Shown piece after piece: positions 40,301 through 49,028 of a stretch of DNA of 52,082 nt. The stretch comes from JAAYSA01 sp035367155 (GTDB taxonomy: Bacteria > Bacillota_I > Bacilli_A > RFN20 > CAG-826): NCBI GenBank assembly GCA_035367155.1, contig DAOSJI010000007.1, positions 1 through 52,082 on the forward strand. Direction: 5' to 3'. Both the position numbers and the translations under genes were made by a program. The notes under the pieces are model-generated. The model did not search any database and was not told where the DNA came from. It saw only the letters and a list, made by a program, of their open reading frames with translations. Position 1 is the first letter of the stretch. Every line of letters begins with the position of its first letter.

Positions 40301-42706
40301 ATGAGTTATAACTTTAAGAAAATTGAAAAAAAGTGGCAAAAATATTGGGAAGAAAATAATACTTTTGCAACTGATGTTTATGATTTTTCAAAACCGAAAT
40401 ACTATGTTTTAGATATGTTTCCATATACTTCAGGAAGCGGACTTCATGTCGGTCATGTTAGAGGTTATACAGCCTCTTGTATTATTGCAAGAATGAAAAG
40501 AATGCAAGGCTTTAATGTTCTTCACCCAATTGGTTATGACTCCTTTGGTCTTCCTGGCGAGCAATATGCAATTAGAACAAATAATCATCCTGCTACATTT
40601 ACTTATAAAAACATTAATACATATCGAAACCAAATCAAAAGAATGGGTTTAAGTTATGACTACAGTCGAGAAGTTATCACATGTGACCCAAAATATTACA
40701 AGTGGACTCAATGGATTTTCTTAAATTTTTATGAACAAGGTTTAGCCTATGTTGATCATATTCCGGTTAATTTTTGTCCTGAACTTGGTACAGTTCTTGC
40801 AAATGAAGAAGTAATTGATGGTGTAAGCGAAGTAGGAGGTTTTCCTGTTATTCGTATGCCAATGAGGCAGTGGCTTTTAAAGATTACTGACTATGCTGAA
40901 AAACTTTTAGAAGGTCTTCAAGGTCTTGATTGGCCAAATTCCACGCTAGAGATGCAAAGAAATTGGATTGGTCGAAGTGAAGGAGCAACAGTAGTTTTTA
41001 AAGTAGATGGCCATGATGAAACATTCCGCGTTTTTACAACTAGACTTGATACTTTATTTGGATGCACATATGCCTGTTTAGCACCTGAACACCCTTTAGT
41101 AGATATAATTACTACAACTAAACAAAGAAAAGCAGTCGATGAATATCGCGAAGAAATTCAACATAAGTCTGATTTAGAAAGAACAGAATTAAATAAAGAT
41201 AAAACTGGCGTTTTTACTGGTGCTTATGCAATTAACCCCGTAAATGATGAGAAAATTAGGATTTTTATCGCCGATTATGTTCTTTATAATTACGGCGAAG
41301 GTGCAGTTATGGCAGTACCTGCACATGATCAACGCGACTATGAATTTGCTAAAAAACATAATCTTCCAATTAAACAAGTTCTTGAAGGTGATATTAGTAA
41401 TGAAGCAATGGTTGATGATGCAAAACATATTAATAGTGAATTTATTAATGGCCTTTATATTAAAGAGGCTAAGGAAAAAGTTCTTGAATTTTTATCTACT
41501 AAAGATACTGCTTTTAAAACAGTAAATTATAAACTTCGTGATTGGCTTTTTAGCCGTCAGCGTTATTGGGGTGAACCAATTCCTATCGTTATTGATCAAA
41601 AAACTGAAGAAATTATTCCACTTGATAAAAAAGATTTACCGCTTACCCTTCCTGATTTAGAAGAATATAAACCTAGTGGTACAGGTGAATCTCCACTTGC
41701 TCTAGCTACTGACTGGCTATATTTAGACTATAAAGGTCGTAAAGTGAAAAGAGAGACTAACACTATGCCTCAATGGGCGGGTTCATGTTGGTACTATCTT
41801 CGCTATTTAGATCCACATAATGATAAGATGTTTGCTGATCCTAAACTATTAAATCACTGGTTACCAGTTGATTTATATATTGGAGGAGCAGAACATGCTG
41901 TTCTTCACTTGTTATATGCTCGTTTCTGGCATCGTTTTCTTTATGATATTGGTAAACTAAATGTAAAAGAGCCATTTAAAAAATTGTTCCACCAAGGAAT
42001 GATTTTAGGTGATAACGGTGAAAAAATGTCAAAATCACGCGGAAATGTCGTTAGTTCTGATTATGTAATTGAAGAATTTGGAGCAGATACACTACGCTTG
42101 TATGAAATGTTTATGGGACCTCTTGAAGCTAGTCTTCCATGGTCAACGACAGGATTAGAAGGAGCACATCGCTTCCTTAACCGTGTGTGGAGACTTTATG
42201 ATGGAGTAACTATAGAAGACAGAATTAGCGATAAAAACTCTGGTGAACTTGATTATGTTTATAACTTTACAGTTAAAAAAGTTACCGAAGATTTTGAAAA
42301 TCTTCAATTTAATACAGCGATTTCACAAATGATGATTTTTGTTAATGAAGTTTATAAAGCTAAAAGTGTTTATCGCCCTTATCTTGATGGTTTTATTCGT
42401 TTATTTTCGCCACTATGTCCTCATATTGGTGAAGAAATTTACGAACGGCTTGGTCATAAAGATGGAATTAGTTTAGCTCCGTGGCCAACTTATGAGGAAA
42501 AACATTTAGTTTTAGATGAAATTGAAATTGCTGTTCAAGTTAATGGCAAATTAAGAGCTACGATTAAAGTAGCAAATGATGCTTCAAAAGAAGAAGTTGA
42601 AAAACTCGCCTTAGCTGAAGAGCGAGTCAAGCGACATCTTGAAGGTCTAACAATTAGAAAGATTATTGTAGTTTTAGGTAAAATCGTTAACATTGTCGCA
42701 AATTAA
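40301..42706 (+). CDS. leuS: Leucyl-tRNA synthetase
   Basis: 801 residues, normal for bacterial LeuRS. The HIGH-type motif is LHVGH in TSGSGLHVGHVRG, the editing domain lies about 210-400 (VFTTRLDTLFG), and KMSKS (EKMSKSRGNVV) follows near 578. It charges tRNA-Leu. Start ATG 40301 follows TGGAGG; the longer in-frame GTG at 40274 lies within the T-box region and is not used. Expression should respond to tRNA-Leu charging. Confidence 0.96.
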   Translation: MSYNFKKIEKKWQKYWEENNTFATDVYDFSKPKYYVLDMFPYTSGSGLHVGHVRGYTASCIIARMKRMQGFNVLHPIGYDSFGLPGEQYAIRTNNHPATFTYKNINTYRNQIKRMGLSYDYSREVITCDPKYYKWTQWIFLNFYEQGLAYVDHIPVNFCPELGTVLANEEVIDGVSEVGGFPVIRMPMRQWLLKITDYAEKLLEGLQGLDWPNSTLEMQRNWIGRSEGATVVFKVDGHDETFRVFTTRLDTLFGCTYACLAPEHPLVDIITTTKQRKAVDEYREEIQHKSDLERTELNKDKTGVFTGAYAINPVNDEKIRIFIADYVLYNYGEGAVMAVPAHDQRDYEFAKKHNLPIKQVLEGDISNEAMVDDAKHINSEFINGLYIKEAKEKVLEFLSTKDTAFKTVNYKLRDWLFSRQRYWGEPIPIVIDQKTEEIIPLDKKDLPLTLPDLEEYKPSGTGESPLALATDWLYLDYKGRKVKRETNTMPQWAGSCWYYLRYLDPHNDKMFADPKLLNHWLPVDLYIGGAEHAVLHLLYARFWHRFLYDIGKLNVKEPFKKLFHQGMILGDNGEKMSKSRGNVVSSDYVIEEFGADTLRLYEMFMGPLEASLPWSTTGLEGAHRFLNRVWRLYDGVTIEDRISDKNSGELDYVYNFTVKKVTEDFENLQFNTAISQMMIFVNEVYKAKSVYRPYLDGFIRLFSPLCPHIGEEIYERLGHKDGISLAPWPTYEEKHLVLDEIEIAVQVNGKLRATIKVANDASKEEVEKLALAEERVKRHLEGLTIRKIIVVLGKIVNIVAN

Positions 42707-42708
42707 TT

Positions 42709-42753
42709 TATAATATCTTTGCATATGCAAAGCACAATACTTGCAAAAGCAAG
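42709..42753 (+). promoter_or_regulatory. coaX promoter and two tandem dyads
   Basis: TATAAT (42709-42714) begins 3 nt after the leuS stop. It is followed by the perfect 16-bp palindrome CTTTGCATATGCAAAG (42717-42732) and a hairpin CTTGC-AAAA-GCAAG (42740-42753). The start of a separate coaX transcript would fall in the first dyad. Operator or leader element; no known riboswitch was recognised. Confidence 0.45.
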
Positions 42754-42771
42754 ATGGTAGCTGGAGGATAT

Positions 42772-43557
42772 ATGATACTTACAATTGATATTGGCAATAC
42801 AGTAATTGCCCTAGGAATATTTAAAGAAAACAAACTTACTTATGTTTTTAATCTAGATACTGATAACAAACGCTCAAGTGATTTATACTTAGCAGATTTA
42901 GTAATGCTTTTTAATGTTCACAAAATTGAACCAAAACAAATTAAAGAAGCAATTATTTCAAGCGTTGTTCCAATTTTAACTTCTAGTTTTGTAGAAAATG
43001 TTACGAAGTTATGTGGGATAGAACCTTTAATAGTTGGAAGAAAAACTAAAACAGGTTTACCACTTCGTGTTGATAATCCTAGTGAACTTGGTGCTGATTT
43101 AGTCGCGGTTTCTGTTGGGGCGATTAATAAGTTTAAAAGTCCTATTATTATTGTTGACTATGGGACTGCTAATAAGTTCCTCTATATTGATAATAATAGT
43201 GCTCTTGCAGGCGCGATTTTTACACCAGGTCTTACAATTTCTTATGATGCCTTAGTTAATCGTACAGCTCAACTTCCAAGCGTTTCCCTAGAAAAACCTA
43301 TTAATATTTTAGGTAAAAATACTAAGGATTGCTTAAATTCAGGTGCGGTATATGGAAATGTTGCAATGATTAGCAAATTATGTGAAATGATTGAAAAAGA
43401 AGTTGGCTTTAAATGTATAAAAATATTAACAGGCGGAAATGCTAAGTATTTAAAAGATGAATTAAAAGATGAATTTATCTATGAAGAAAATCTAATTCAC
43501 GAAGGTTTACTTACTATCCTTTTAAAAACGAAAGGAGAAAGTAAAAATGAAAAATAA
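42772..43557 (+). CDS. coaX: Type III pantothenate kinase
   Basis: 261 residues. CoaX motifs: DIGNTVIALGIF at 4-15 (phosphate loop), DNPSELGADLVAV near 99, and IIVDYGTANKF near 122. The family is ATP-dependent, insensitive to CoA feedback and dependent on monovalent cations. It phosphorylates pantothenate, the first step of CoA synthesis. ATG 42772 was chosen because TGGAGG precedes it; the ATG at 42754 would put the ribosome site inside the gene. It overlaps the ECF S-component gene by 11 nt, which points to a shared vitamin pathway. Confidence 0.93.
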   Translation: MILTIDIGNTVIALGIFKENKLTYVFNLDTDNKRSSDLYLADLVMLFNVHKIEPKQIKEAIISSVVPILTSSFVENVTKLCGIEPLIVGRKTKTGLPLRVDNPSELGADLVAVSVGAINKFKSPIIIVDYGTANKFLYIDNNSALAGAIFTPGLTISYDALVNRTAQLPSVSLEKPINILGKNTKDCLNSGAVYGNVAMISKLCEMIEKEVGFKCIKILTGGNAKYLKDELKDEFIYEENLIHEGLLTILLKTKGESKNEK

Positions 43558-44164
43558 GACGAGAACAATTGCCTTGGATGCACTCTTTATTGCAGTTATT
43601 TTGATTTTAACTTTTGTTCCTTATATTGGTTTTTTTCCTCTAGGTGCGGTTTCAATTACAACAATTACTATTCCTGTTTTTGTTGGCGCATATATTTTGG
43701 GGTGGAAAAGAGGAATGTTTTATGGATTAATGTTTGGCTTAAGTTCTTTTACGCGTTCATTTATGTCTTATGTTACTCCTGCTGATCCTTTATTTCAAAA
43801 TCCTTTAGTTTCAATTTTACCAAGAGTACTATTTGGTCTTTTTGTTGGATTAATGTATTACGCCCTAAAAAAGATTGAAAACGAGAAGAAAAGAAAAGTA
43901 TTACTACCTGTTTTTACTTTAATTGGTTCTCTTTTTCATTCAGTCGTTACTTTATTAGCACTATGTATTTTTAACCCTACATTTTGGCCATACTTATTAA
44001 CAATTTTAGGCACGAATAGTATATTAGAAGCCGTTTTTGCAGCGATTATCGTGCCGTTAATTATTGCATCACTTAGACCATATGTATATAAATATAACGA
44101 AAATCTTCGTCCATCTTTAGATGTAAATAAAACTAAAACGGAGGTAGTAAATGAACAAAAATGA
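43547..44164 (+). CDS. ECF transporter S component, possibly for pantothenate
   Basis: 205 residues, about six hydrophobic spans. The start, RTIALDALFIAVILILTFVPYIGF, and FVGAYILGWKRGMFYGLMFGLSSF are typical of ECF S components with their A-x-x-x-A-type first helix. The S component binds the vitamin and works with a shared energising module (ecfA/A'/T, not in this window). Overlap with coaX suggests pantothenate or a related precursor; this is inference. Ribosome site AAAGGAG. Overlaps pepV by 14 nt. Confidence 0.82.
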   Translation: MKNKTRTIALDALFIAVILILTFVPYIGFFPLGAVSITTITIPVFVGAYILGWKRGMFYGLMFGLSSFTRSFMSYVTPADPLFQNPLVSILPRVLFGLFVGLMYYALKKIENEKKRKVLLPVFTLIGSLFHSVVTLLALCIFNPTFWPYLLTILGTNSILEAVFAAIIVPLIIASLRPYVYKYNENLRPSLDVNKTKTEVVNEQK

Positions 44165-45527
44165 TTATTTAAAACTAACAAAACCATACTTTGAGAAAGC
44201 ATTACGCACATTACAAGAATTTGTAAAAATTCCTAGTGTTTATGATGAAAGTACTATTACTAAAAATATGCCCTATGGTAAAGGAGTTAATGATGCACTT
44301 ATCTATATTGGCGAACTAGCAAAAAGTGATGGGTTTGAAGTTAGTTATTGTGACGGACATTGTGTAGAAATTCGACATGGAAAAGGAAGTAATGATTTAG
44401 CAATTTTTGCTCATGCAGACGTTGTACCAGCGACTGGAAATTGGGATAATCCTCCATTTAGTGGATTTATAAAAGATGGTTATATATATTCTCGGGGAGT
44501 TAGTGATGATAAAGGGGCAGCAATAGCTTCTTACTATGCTCTTAAAGCTCTTAAAGATGCAGGTTTATTAAACGATGTTCCTATTAGAATAGTTATTGGT
44601 GGAAATGAAGAACGCGGCTCTACATGTATGAATTACTATTTTAATACATTAAAAAAAGCAGCTCCTAAATATGGTTTTACACCCGATGCTACTTTCCCAT
44701 TAATATATGGAGAAAAAGGTATTACTAATTATGAAAGTATATTAAAGATTGATCTAAGTCCAATAATTTCTATTAAAGGTGGTGAAGCCTCCAATAGTGT
44801 AATCGATAAAACTATTGTTATTCTACCTAAAGATGATAATTTTTTAACATTCTTACATAAAGAACATTATTCATTTACTTATGAAGAAGATAGTATTAAT
44901 TATAAAGTTACTTTTCACGGCAAAAGTGCACATGGATCAACACCAGATCATGGTTTTAATGCAGGAATTGCAGCTTTAAATGCAATCGGAGACTATTTTA
45001 GAAAAAAGGAATTAATAAAATTAGTACATCAATACGAGAATGTTTTCGGTGCTAATTTGGGTGAACAATCAGAAAGCAAATTACTAGGGTTAACAACATT
45101 TAATGTTGGTCTTATTAATTATCAAGATGGCAAATTAAGTTTTGTAACAAATTTCCGCTATCATGAAAATGTAGATATTAAGCCTACAATTAAAAGAATT
45201 GAAGAGAAAACAAGAACCAACATTCGTATCTTATCGACCTCAAAACACTTACTTTTTGATCCAACAAGTGAGTTTGTTGAAACACTTTTAAAAGTTTACC
45301 AAAAAGAAACAGGTGATAGAGTTAGTAAGCCATTTACAATTGGAGGCGGAACATATGCGAAAGAATGTCCTAATACAATTGCCTTTGGTTGCTCATTTGG
45401 GGACCGTCACGGTAATATTCATGCTCCTAATGAATATTTATTAATAGAAGACTTTAATATGCAAATTAGAATATATGCTCATGCTATTATGGCTTTAGCC
45501 AAACTTGGAGGTTATATATGCGAATAA
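44151..45527 (+). CDS. pepV: PepV-type dipeptidase (M20)
   Basis: 458 residues, normal for PepV/Sapep dipeptidases. The zinc-binding site is seen as FAHADVVPA near 84-92, SRGVSDDKGAA near 114-124 (bridging aspartate), NEERG near 152-156 (catalytic and metal glutamates) and the later HGKSAHGSTPDHG. The lid domain lies between. It hydrolyses dipeptides with broad specificity in the cytoplasm. Ribosome site CGGAGG; overlaps trmB by 10 nt. Confidence 0.93.
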   Translation: MNKNDYLKLTKPYFEKALRTLQEFVKIPSVYDESTITKNMPYGKGVNDALIYIGELAKSDGFEVSYCDGHCVEIRHGKGSNDLAIFAHADVVPATGNWDNPPFSGFIKDGYIYSRGVSDDKGAAIASYYALKALKDAGLLNDVPIRIVIGGNEERGSTCMNYYFNTLKKAAPKYGFTPDATFPLIYGEKGITNYESILKIDLSPIISIKGGEASNSVIDKTIVILPKDDNFLTFLHKEHYSFTYEEDSINYKVTFHGKSAHGSTPDHGFNAGIAALNAIGDYFRKKELIKLVHQYENVFGANLGEQSESKLLGLTTFNVGLINYQDGKLSFVTNFRYHENVDIKPTIKRIEEKTRTNIRILSTSKHLLFDPTSEFVETLLKVYQKETGDRVSKPFTIGGGTYAKECPNTIAFGCSFGDRHGNIHAPNEYLLIEDFNMQIRIYAHAIMALAKLGGYICE

Positions 45528-46171
45528 AAAAACGAAAATGGACAATGCCTTTTCTTAATGAATTTAAAGAGAAGCAAATTGTCATTGATGATCTTGAAAC
45601 TGCGAAATTTAGTGAACTTTTTGGTGATAAGAAAATTATTTTAGAAATAGGCTCAGGTAAAGGTGATTTTATTGCTACGATGGCTAGTAAATACCCAGAA
45701 TACTTATTTATTGGAGTTGAAATCAATTTAACTGTAGCAGCTATCGCGCTTAAAAAAATACTTGATGAAAATATTGAGAATGCTTACTTAGCTAGATTAA
45801 ATGTAAAGGATTTGCTTCCAAAAATACCAAATGAGAGTATTCACGCTATTTTTTTAAATTTTAGTGATCCATGGCCAAAGAAACGACATGAAAAGCGTCG
45901 GTTAACTCATGAAGACTTTATGGATGAGTATTGGCGTATACTAATTAAGGAAGGAAAAGTATATTTAAAAACTGATAATACACCGTTTTTTGAATATTCA
46001 CTTGATAAATTCTGTCTTTATGATTGGCGCGTTAACTATATCAACTATGAATACAAAGGAAATGAACCTTTTGATGCAGAAACTGAATATGAACGAAGTT
46101 TCCGACGAGAAGGTTTATATATAAAACGCTTAGTTGCAATTAAAGGAGGACGTAGTCATGCTTCTAAATAA
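45518..46171 (+). CDS. trmB: tRNA (guanine-N7-)-methyltransferase
   Basis: 217 residues, normal. SAM motif LEIGSGKGDFI near 40-50, GVEI near 65, then FLNFSDPWPKKRHEKRRL (about 111-128), the TrmB signature. The C-terminus has TEYERSFRREG. It methylates G46 in tRNA variable loops. The start overlaps pepV; the stop overlaps the M42 peptidase start by 14 nt. Confidence 0.96.
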   Translation: MRIKKRKWTMPFLNEFKEKQIVIDDLETAKFSELFGDKKIILEIGSGKGDFIATMASKYPEYLFIGVEINLTVAAIALKKILDENIENAYLARLNVKDLLPKIPNESIHAIFLNFSDPWPKKRHEKRRLTHEDFMDEYWRILIKEGKVYLKTDNTPFFEYSLDKFCLYDWRVNYINYEYKGNEPFDAETEYERSFRREGLYIKRLVAIKGGRSHASK

Positions 46172-47246
46172 AAAACAGTTAAAATTATTTAAAACTCTAT
46201 CAGAATTAAATGGTATTTCTGGCCAAGAAAATGAAGTAGCTAGATTTCTAAAAAAAACATATCTAGAACTTGGTTATGAAATAAAAACTGATCGACTTGG
46301 CTCTATTTTTGCTTTTAAGAAAAGTAAAGTTAAAAATGCGCCTGTTGTTGTAGTTGCAGCCCATATGGATGAAGTTGGCTTTATTGTTACACTTGTAAAT
46401 GAAAATGGGTTAGTCAACGTTGCCCCTGTAGGAGGAGTTAATCCTCAAACCTTATATGCAAAACGAGTTTTAGTTCGTACAAAAGATGGACAATTTCTTG
46501 AAGGAGTAATTGATTCAACCCCTCCGCACTTATTAGATAAAAATGCTAAAGCAAGTGATATAGATATTAGTAAAATGCTCGTTGATTTTGGTTTTACTAA
46601 TAAAGAAGAAGTATTAAATGCTGGGATTAACTCGGGTTCAATGATTGTTGTTAAGGGTGATTTTACCATTTTAAACAATGGTAAACGACTACTAGGAAAA
46701 GCATTTGATGATCGCTATGGTTTAGTCCTTGGAATAGAAATTCTTCAATATTTTAAAGATAAAGAATTACCATTTGATTTTTATGTAGGTGGAACAGTTC
46801 AAGAAGAAGTGGGCTTAAGAGGAGCAACAACTAGTGCTAATCTTCTTAATCCTGATTTAGTCATCGTTTTAGATTGTTCACCTGCAAGAGATAGTAATTT
46901 TGCAAATATTGGTGAAGGTCAACTTGGCGGAGGGTTGTTACTTCGCTATCACGATCGTTCAATGCTTTCATTTCCAGAATTGATTGCTTATCAAGAAGAA
47001 ATGGCCAAAAAAGCAAAAGTGAAAACACAATATTTCTCATCTCCAGGTGGGACAGATGCTGGTGCGTTTCATAAAAGTGGTGAGGGAGTATTAACTCTAA
47101 CGCACTGTATATGTGCTCGTAATCTCCATACTTGTAGTACGCTCTTAGATGTAGAAGATTATCTTGCTGCAAAAAAGACATTAATTACTTTACTAAAAGA
47201 TTTTGATCAGGAACGATTAAATAAATTAAAAGGAGCACGCCGATAA
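46158..47246 (+). CDS. M42 family metallo-aminopeptidase (PepA/FrvX type)
   Basis: 362 residues. Metal and catalytic residues appear in AAHMDEVGFIV near 69-79, FDDRYGL near 182, QEEVGLRGA near 217-225 (catalytic Glu-Glu), and VIVLDCSP near 240. The C-terminal GTDAGAFHKSG also fits. It removes N-terminal residues from peptides; whether glutamyl or general cannot be said. ATG 46158 was chosen with AAAGGAGG 8 nt upstream, not the earlier in-frame TTG. The last base is also the first base of ytpR. Confidence 0.93.
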   Translation: MLLNKKQLKLFKTLSELNGISGQENEVARFLKKTYLELGYEIKTDRLGSIFAFKKSKVKNAPVVVVAAHMDEVGFIVTLVNENGLVNVAPVGGVNPQTLYAKRVLVRTKDGQFLEGVIDSTPPHLLDKNAKASDIDISKMLVDFGFTNKEEVLNAGINSGSMIVVKGDFTILNNGKRLLGKAFDDRYGLVLGIEILQYFKDKELPFDFYVGGTVQEEVGLRGATTSANLLNPDLVIVLDCSPARDSNFANIGEGQLGGGLLLRYHDRSMLSFPELIAYQEEMAKKAKVKTQYFSSPGGTDAGAFHKSGEGVLTLTHCICARNLHTCSTLLDVEDYLAAKKTLITLLKDFDQERLNKLKGARR

Positions 47247-47869
47247 TGCGTTATGGACTTTTTTACAATTACTATGGAGTAGGTGATGTTTTAATTGTTA
47301 AAGTAAGCGAAGATACTCCAAATAAAGTTATAATGAATGGAAATGTTGTTGGTCTTTTTTATGATGATATTTTAGTTGGCTACAATATTTTCAATGTTAA
47401 AAATATCATTAAAATTAAAGCAAAAGGAATGATCATTAATCCAAGTAGAGAAATGATGAAAGTGATTAACAATATTTTAATTAATGCAGGATTTGCTGCA
47501 TTACCAATGCAAAATACTAGTGGATTCTATGTTGGAGAAGTATTAGAAACTACTCCTCATCCTGATAGTGACCATCTAACCATAGCTAAAGTTGATATAA
47601 AGAAAGAAAAGCCGCTTCAAATTGTCTGCGGCGCAAGAAACTGCAGAGCAGGAATTAAAGTTATTACTGCAATTAATAATACAATGATGTTTGATGGCTC
47701 CCTTATCAAAGAAGGTGAACTTCGTGGTGTTAAAAGTGAAGGAATGCTTTGTAGTAGTAGAGAATTAAATTTTCCACCAAAATTACAACAAGAAGGAATT
47801 TATATCTTAGAAGATGATGCCGTTGTTGGTGAAGATGTCTTCAAAGAAAAGGAGTATAACCATGAATGA
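47246..47869 (+). CDS. ytpR: YtpR family tRNA-binding protein
   Basis: 207 residues. The C-terminal half is an EMAP/PheT-type tRNA-binding OB fold: VGEVLETTPHPDSDHLTIAKVD near 93-114, IVCGARNCRAG near 125-135, and ELRGVKSEGMLCSSREL near 155. The N-terminal half (DUF4479-like) has NVVGLFYDD and YNIFN. Function is unknown; it is a free-standing relative of the PheT N-terminus. The stop overlaps the start of the next gene by 8 nt. Confidence 0.9.
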   Translation: MRYGLFYNYYGVGDVLIVKVSEDTPNKVIMNGNVVGLFYDDILVGYNIFNVKNIIKIKAKGMIINPSREMMKVINNILINAGFAALPMQNTSGFYVGEVLETTPHPDSDHLTIAKVDIKKEKPLQIVCGARNCRAGIKVITAINNTMMFDGSLIKEGELRGVKSEGMLCSSRELNFPPKLQQEGIYILEDDAVVGEDVFKEKEYNHE

Positions 47870-48968
47870 AATTAAACTAAAAGAAGCAGGTAAAATAGCA
47901 CGCTTAACAAACAAAACTTTTAAGTTTGATAAAAGAATCGCAGATGGATTTTATACTGCAAACTACTTTTTAAAAGCAGCTAAAATTGTCGAAAAAAATA
48001 TTCCTAACAATATCGTAACAATGCAATTTTTTCAAAGAAGGGACGATGTAAAAGTATGCGGAATTGATGAATCCATCGCTCTTTTGCACACTTTTAGTAA
48101 AAATCCTGAAACTCTAGAAATATATGCTTTAAATGATGGAGATATTGTTAATGCCGAAGAACCAGTTTTAAAAGTTATTGGTAGATATGAAGACTTTGGC
48201 TTTTTAGAAAGTCTAATTGATGGAATATTAGCAAGAAGAACTAGCGTTGCTACTAATGTTTATCGTGTATTAAAAGTTAGTAATAACAAGGCTGTTTTTT
48301 CAATGGCAGATAGACAAGATGATTTTCTTACTCAAATTGGCGATGGTTATGCAACTTATGTTGCAGGCGTAAATAAAGTATCAACCGATGCCCAAGGTCT
48401 TTGGTACGGAGGAAAAGGTATGGGAACCATGCCTCATGCTCTAATTCAAATGTGCGATGGAGATTTAGTAAAAGCATGTGAAATATATTTAAATACTTTT
48501 CCAAACGAAAAAGTTACCGCATTAATTGATTATCATAATCACTGTGTTCGTGATGCTCTAATAGTTGCACGCCATTTTAAAGAAAGATTAGGTGCTGTAC
48601 GTCTAGATACAAGTAAAAAACTAATAGATCACTATTTTGATGATAAAGATACGAGTGAATTTGATCCTCGTGGCGTATGTAAAGAGTTAGTTTTTGCAGT
48701 TCGTAACGCACTAGATAAAGAAGGCTTTAATCATGTAAAAATAACCGTAAGTAGCGGGTTCACCGCTGAAAAAATCGCTGATTTTGAAGCGCACAATACA
48801 CCTGTAGATACTTATGGAGTTGGTACAACATTTGTCGATAATACTACGATTGGTTTTACAGGTGATTTAGTTGCAATAAATGGTAGAGACGAAGCAAAAG
48901 AAGGGCGAAAAAATATAAAAAATCCTCGTCTAAAAAGAGTTGCCTATCCAGTTAATTCAAAAGTATAA
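47862..48968 (+). CDS. Nicotinate phosphoribosyltransferase
   Basis: 368 residues, the shorter type of the family. DGFYTANYFLKAAKIV near 28-43 is the N-terminal signature; RRTSVATNVYRV near 124-135, GKGMGTMPHALIQM near 185-198, and TVSSGFTAEKIADF plus VDTYGVGTTFVDN near 300-325 form the phosphate-binding end. It converts nicotinate and PRPP to nicotinate mononucleotide for NAD salvage. Start ATG 47862 follows AAAGGAG; the longer in-frame ATG at 47814 is inside ytpR. Last gene in the coaX-to-here run. Confidence 0.92.
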   Translation: MNEIKLKEAGKIARLTNKTFKFDKRIADGFYTANYFLKAAKIVEKNIPNNIVTMQFFQRRDDVKVCGIDESIALLHTFSKNPETLEIYALNDGDIVNAEEPVLKVIGRYEDFGFLESLIDGILARRTSVATNVYRVLKVSNNKAVFSMADRQDDFLTQIGDGYATYVAGVNKVSTDAQGLWYGGKGMGTMPHALIQMCDGDLVKACEIYLNTFPNEKVTALIDYHNHCVRDALIVARHFKERLGAVRLDTSKKLIDHYFDDKDTSEFDPRGVCKELVFAVRNALDKEGFNHVKITVSSGFTAEKIADFEAHNTPVDTYGVGTTFVDNTTIGFTGDLVAINGRDEAKEGRKNIKNPRLKRVAYPVNSKV

Positions 48969-48972
48969 CCTG

Positions 48973-48999
48973 TTGAAAATGTAAATATTTTCATATAAT
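48973..48999 (+). promoter_or_regulatory. Promoter of the LacI/CcpA-like gene with a cre-like dyad
   Basis: TTGAAA (48973-48978) and TATAAT (48994-48999), 15 bp apart. The dyad TGAAAAT-GTAAAT-ATTTTCA (48975-48994) lies between. Its right part, TGTAAATATTTTCA (48980-48993), fits the catabolite-responsive element pattern TGWAARCGYTWWCA except that the central CG is TA. The position suggests autoregulation by the downstream gene. Confidence 0.5.
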
Positions 49000-49028
49000 A
49001 TGAATATGTGAGTTAAAAGGAGAATAAT

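Noticed and set aside
46861..47181. 106-codon open frame antisense to the M42 peptidase gene
   Set aside because: No ribosome site, low-complexity His/Leu composition, and it mirrors a well-conserved enzyme on the other strand.
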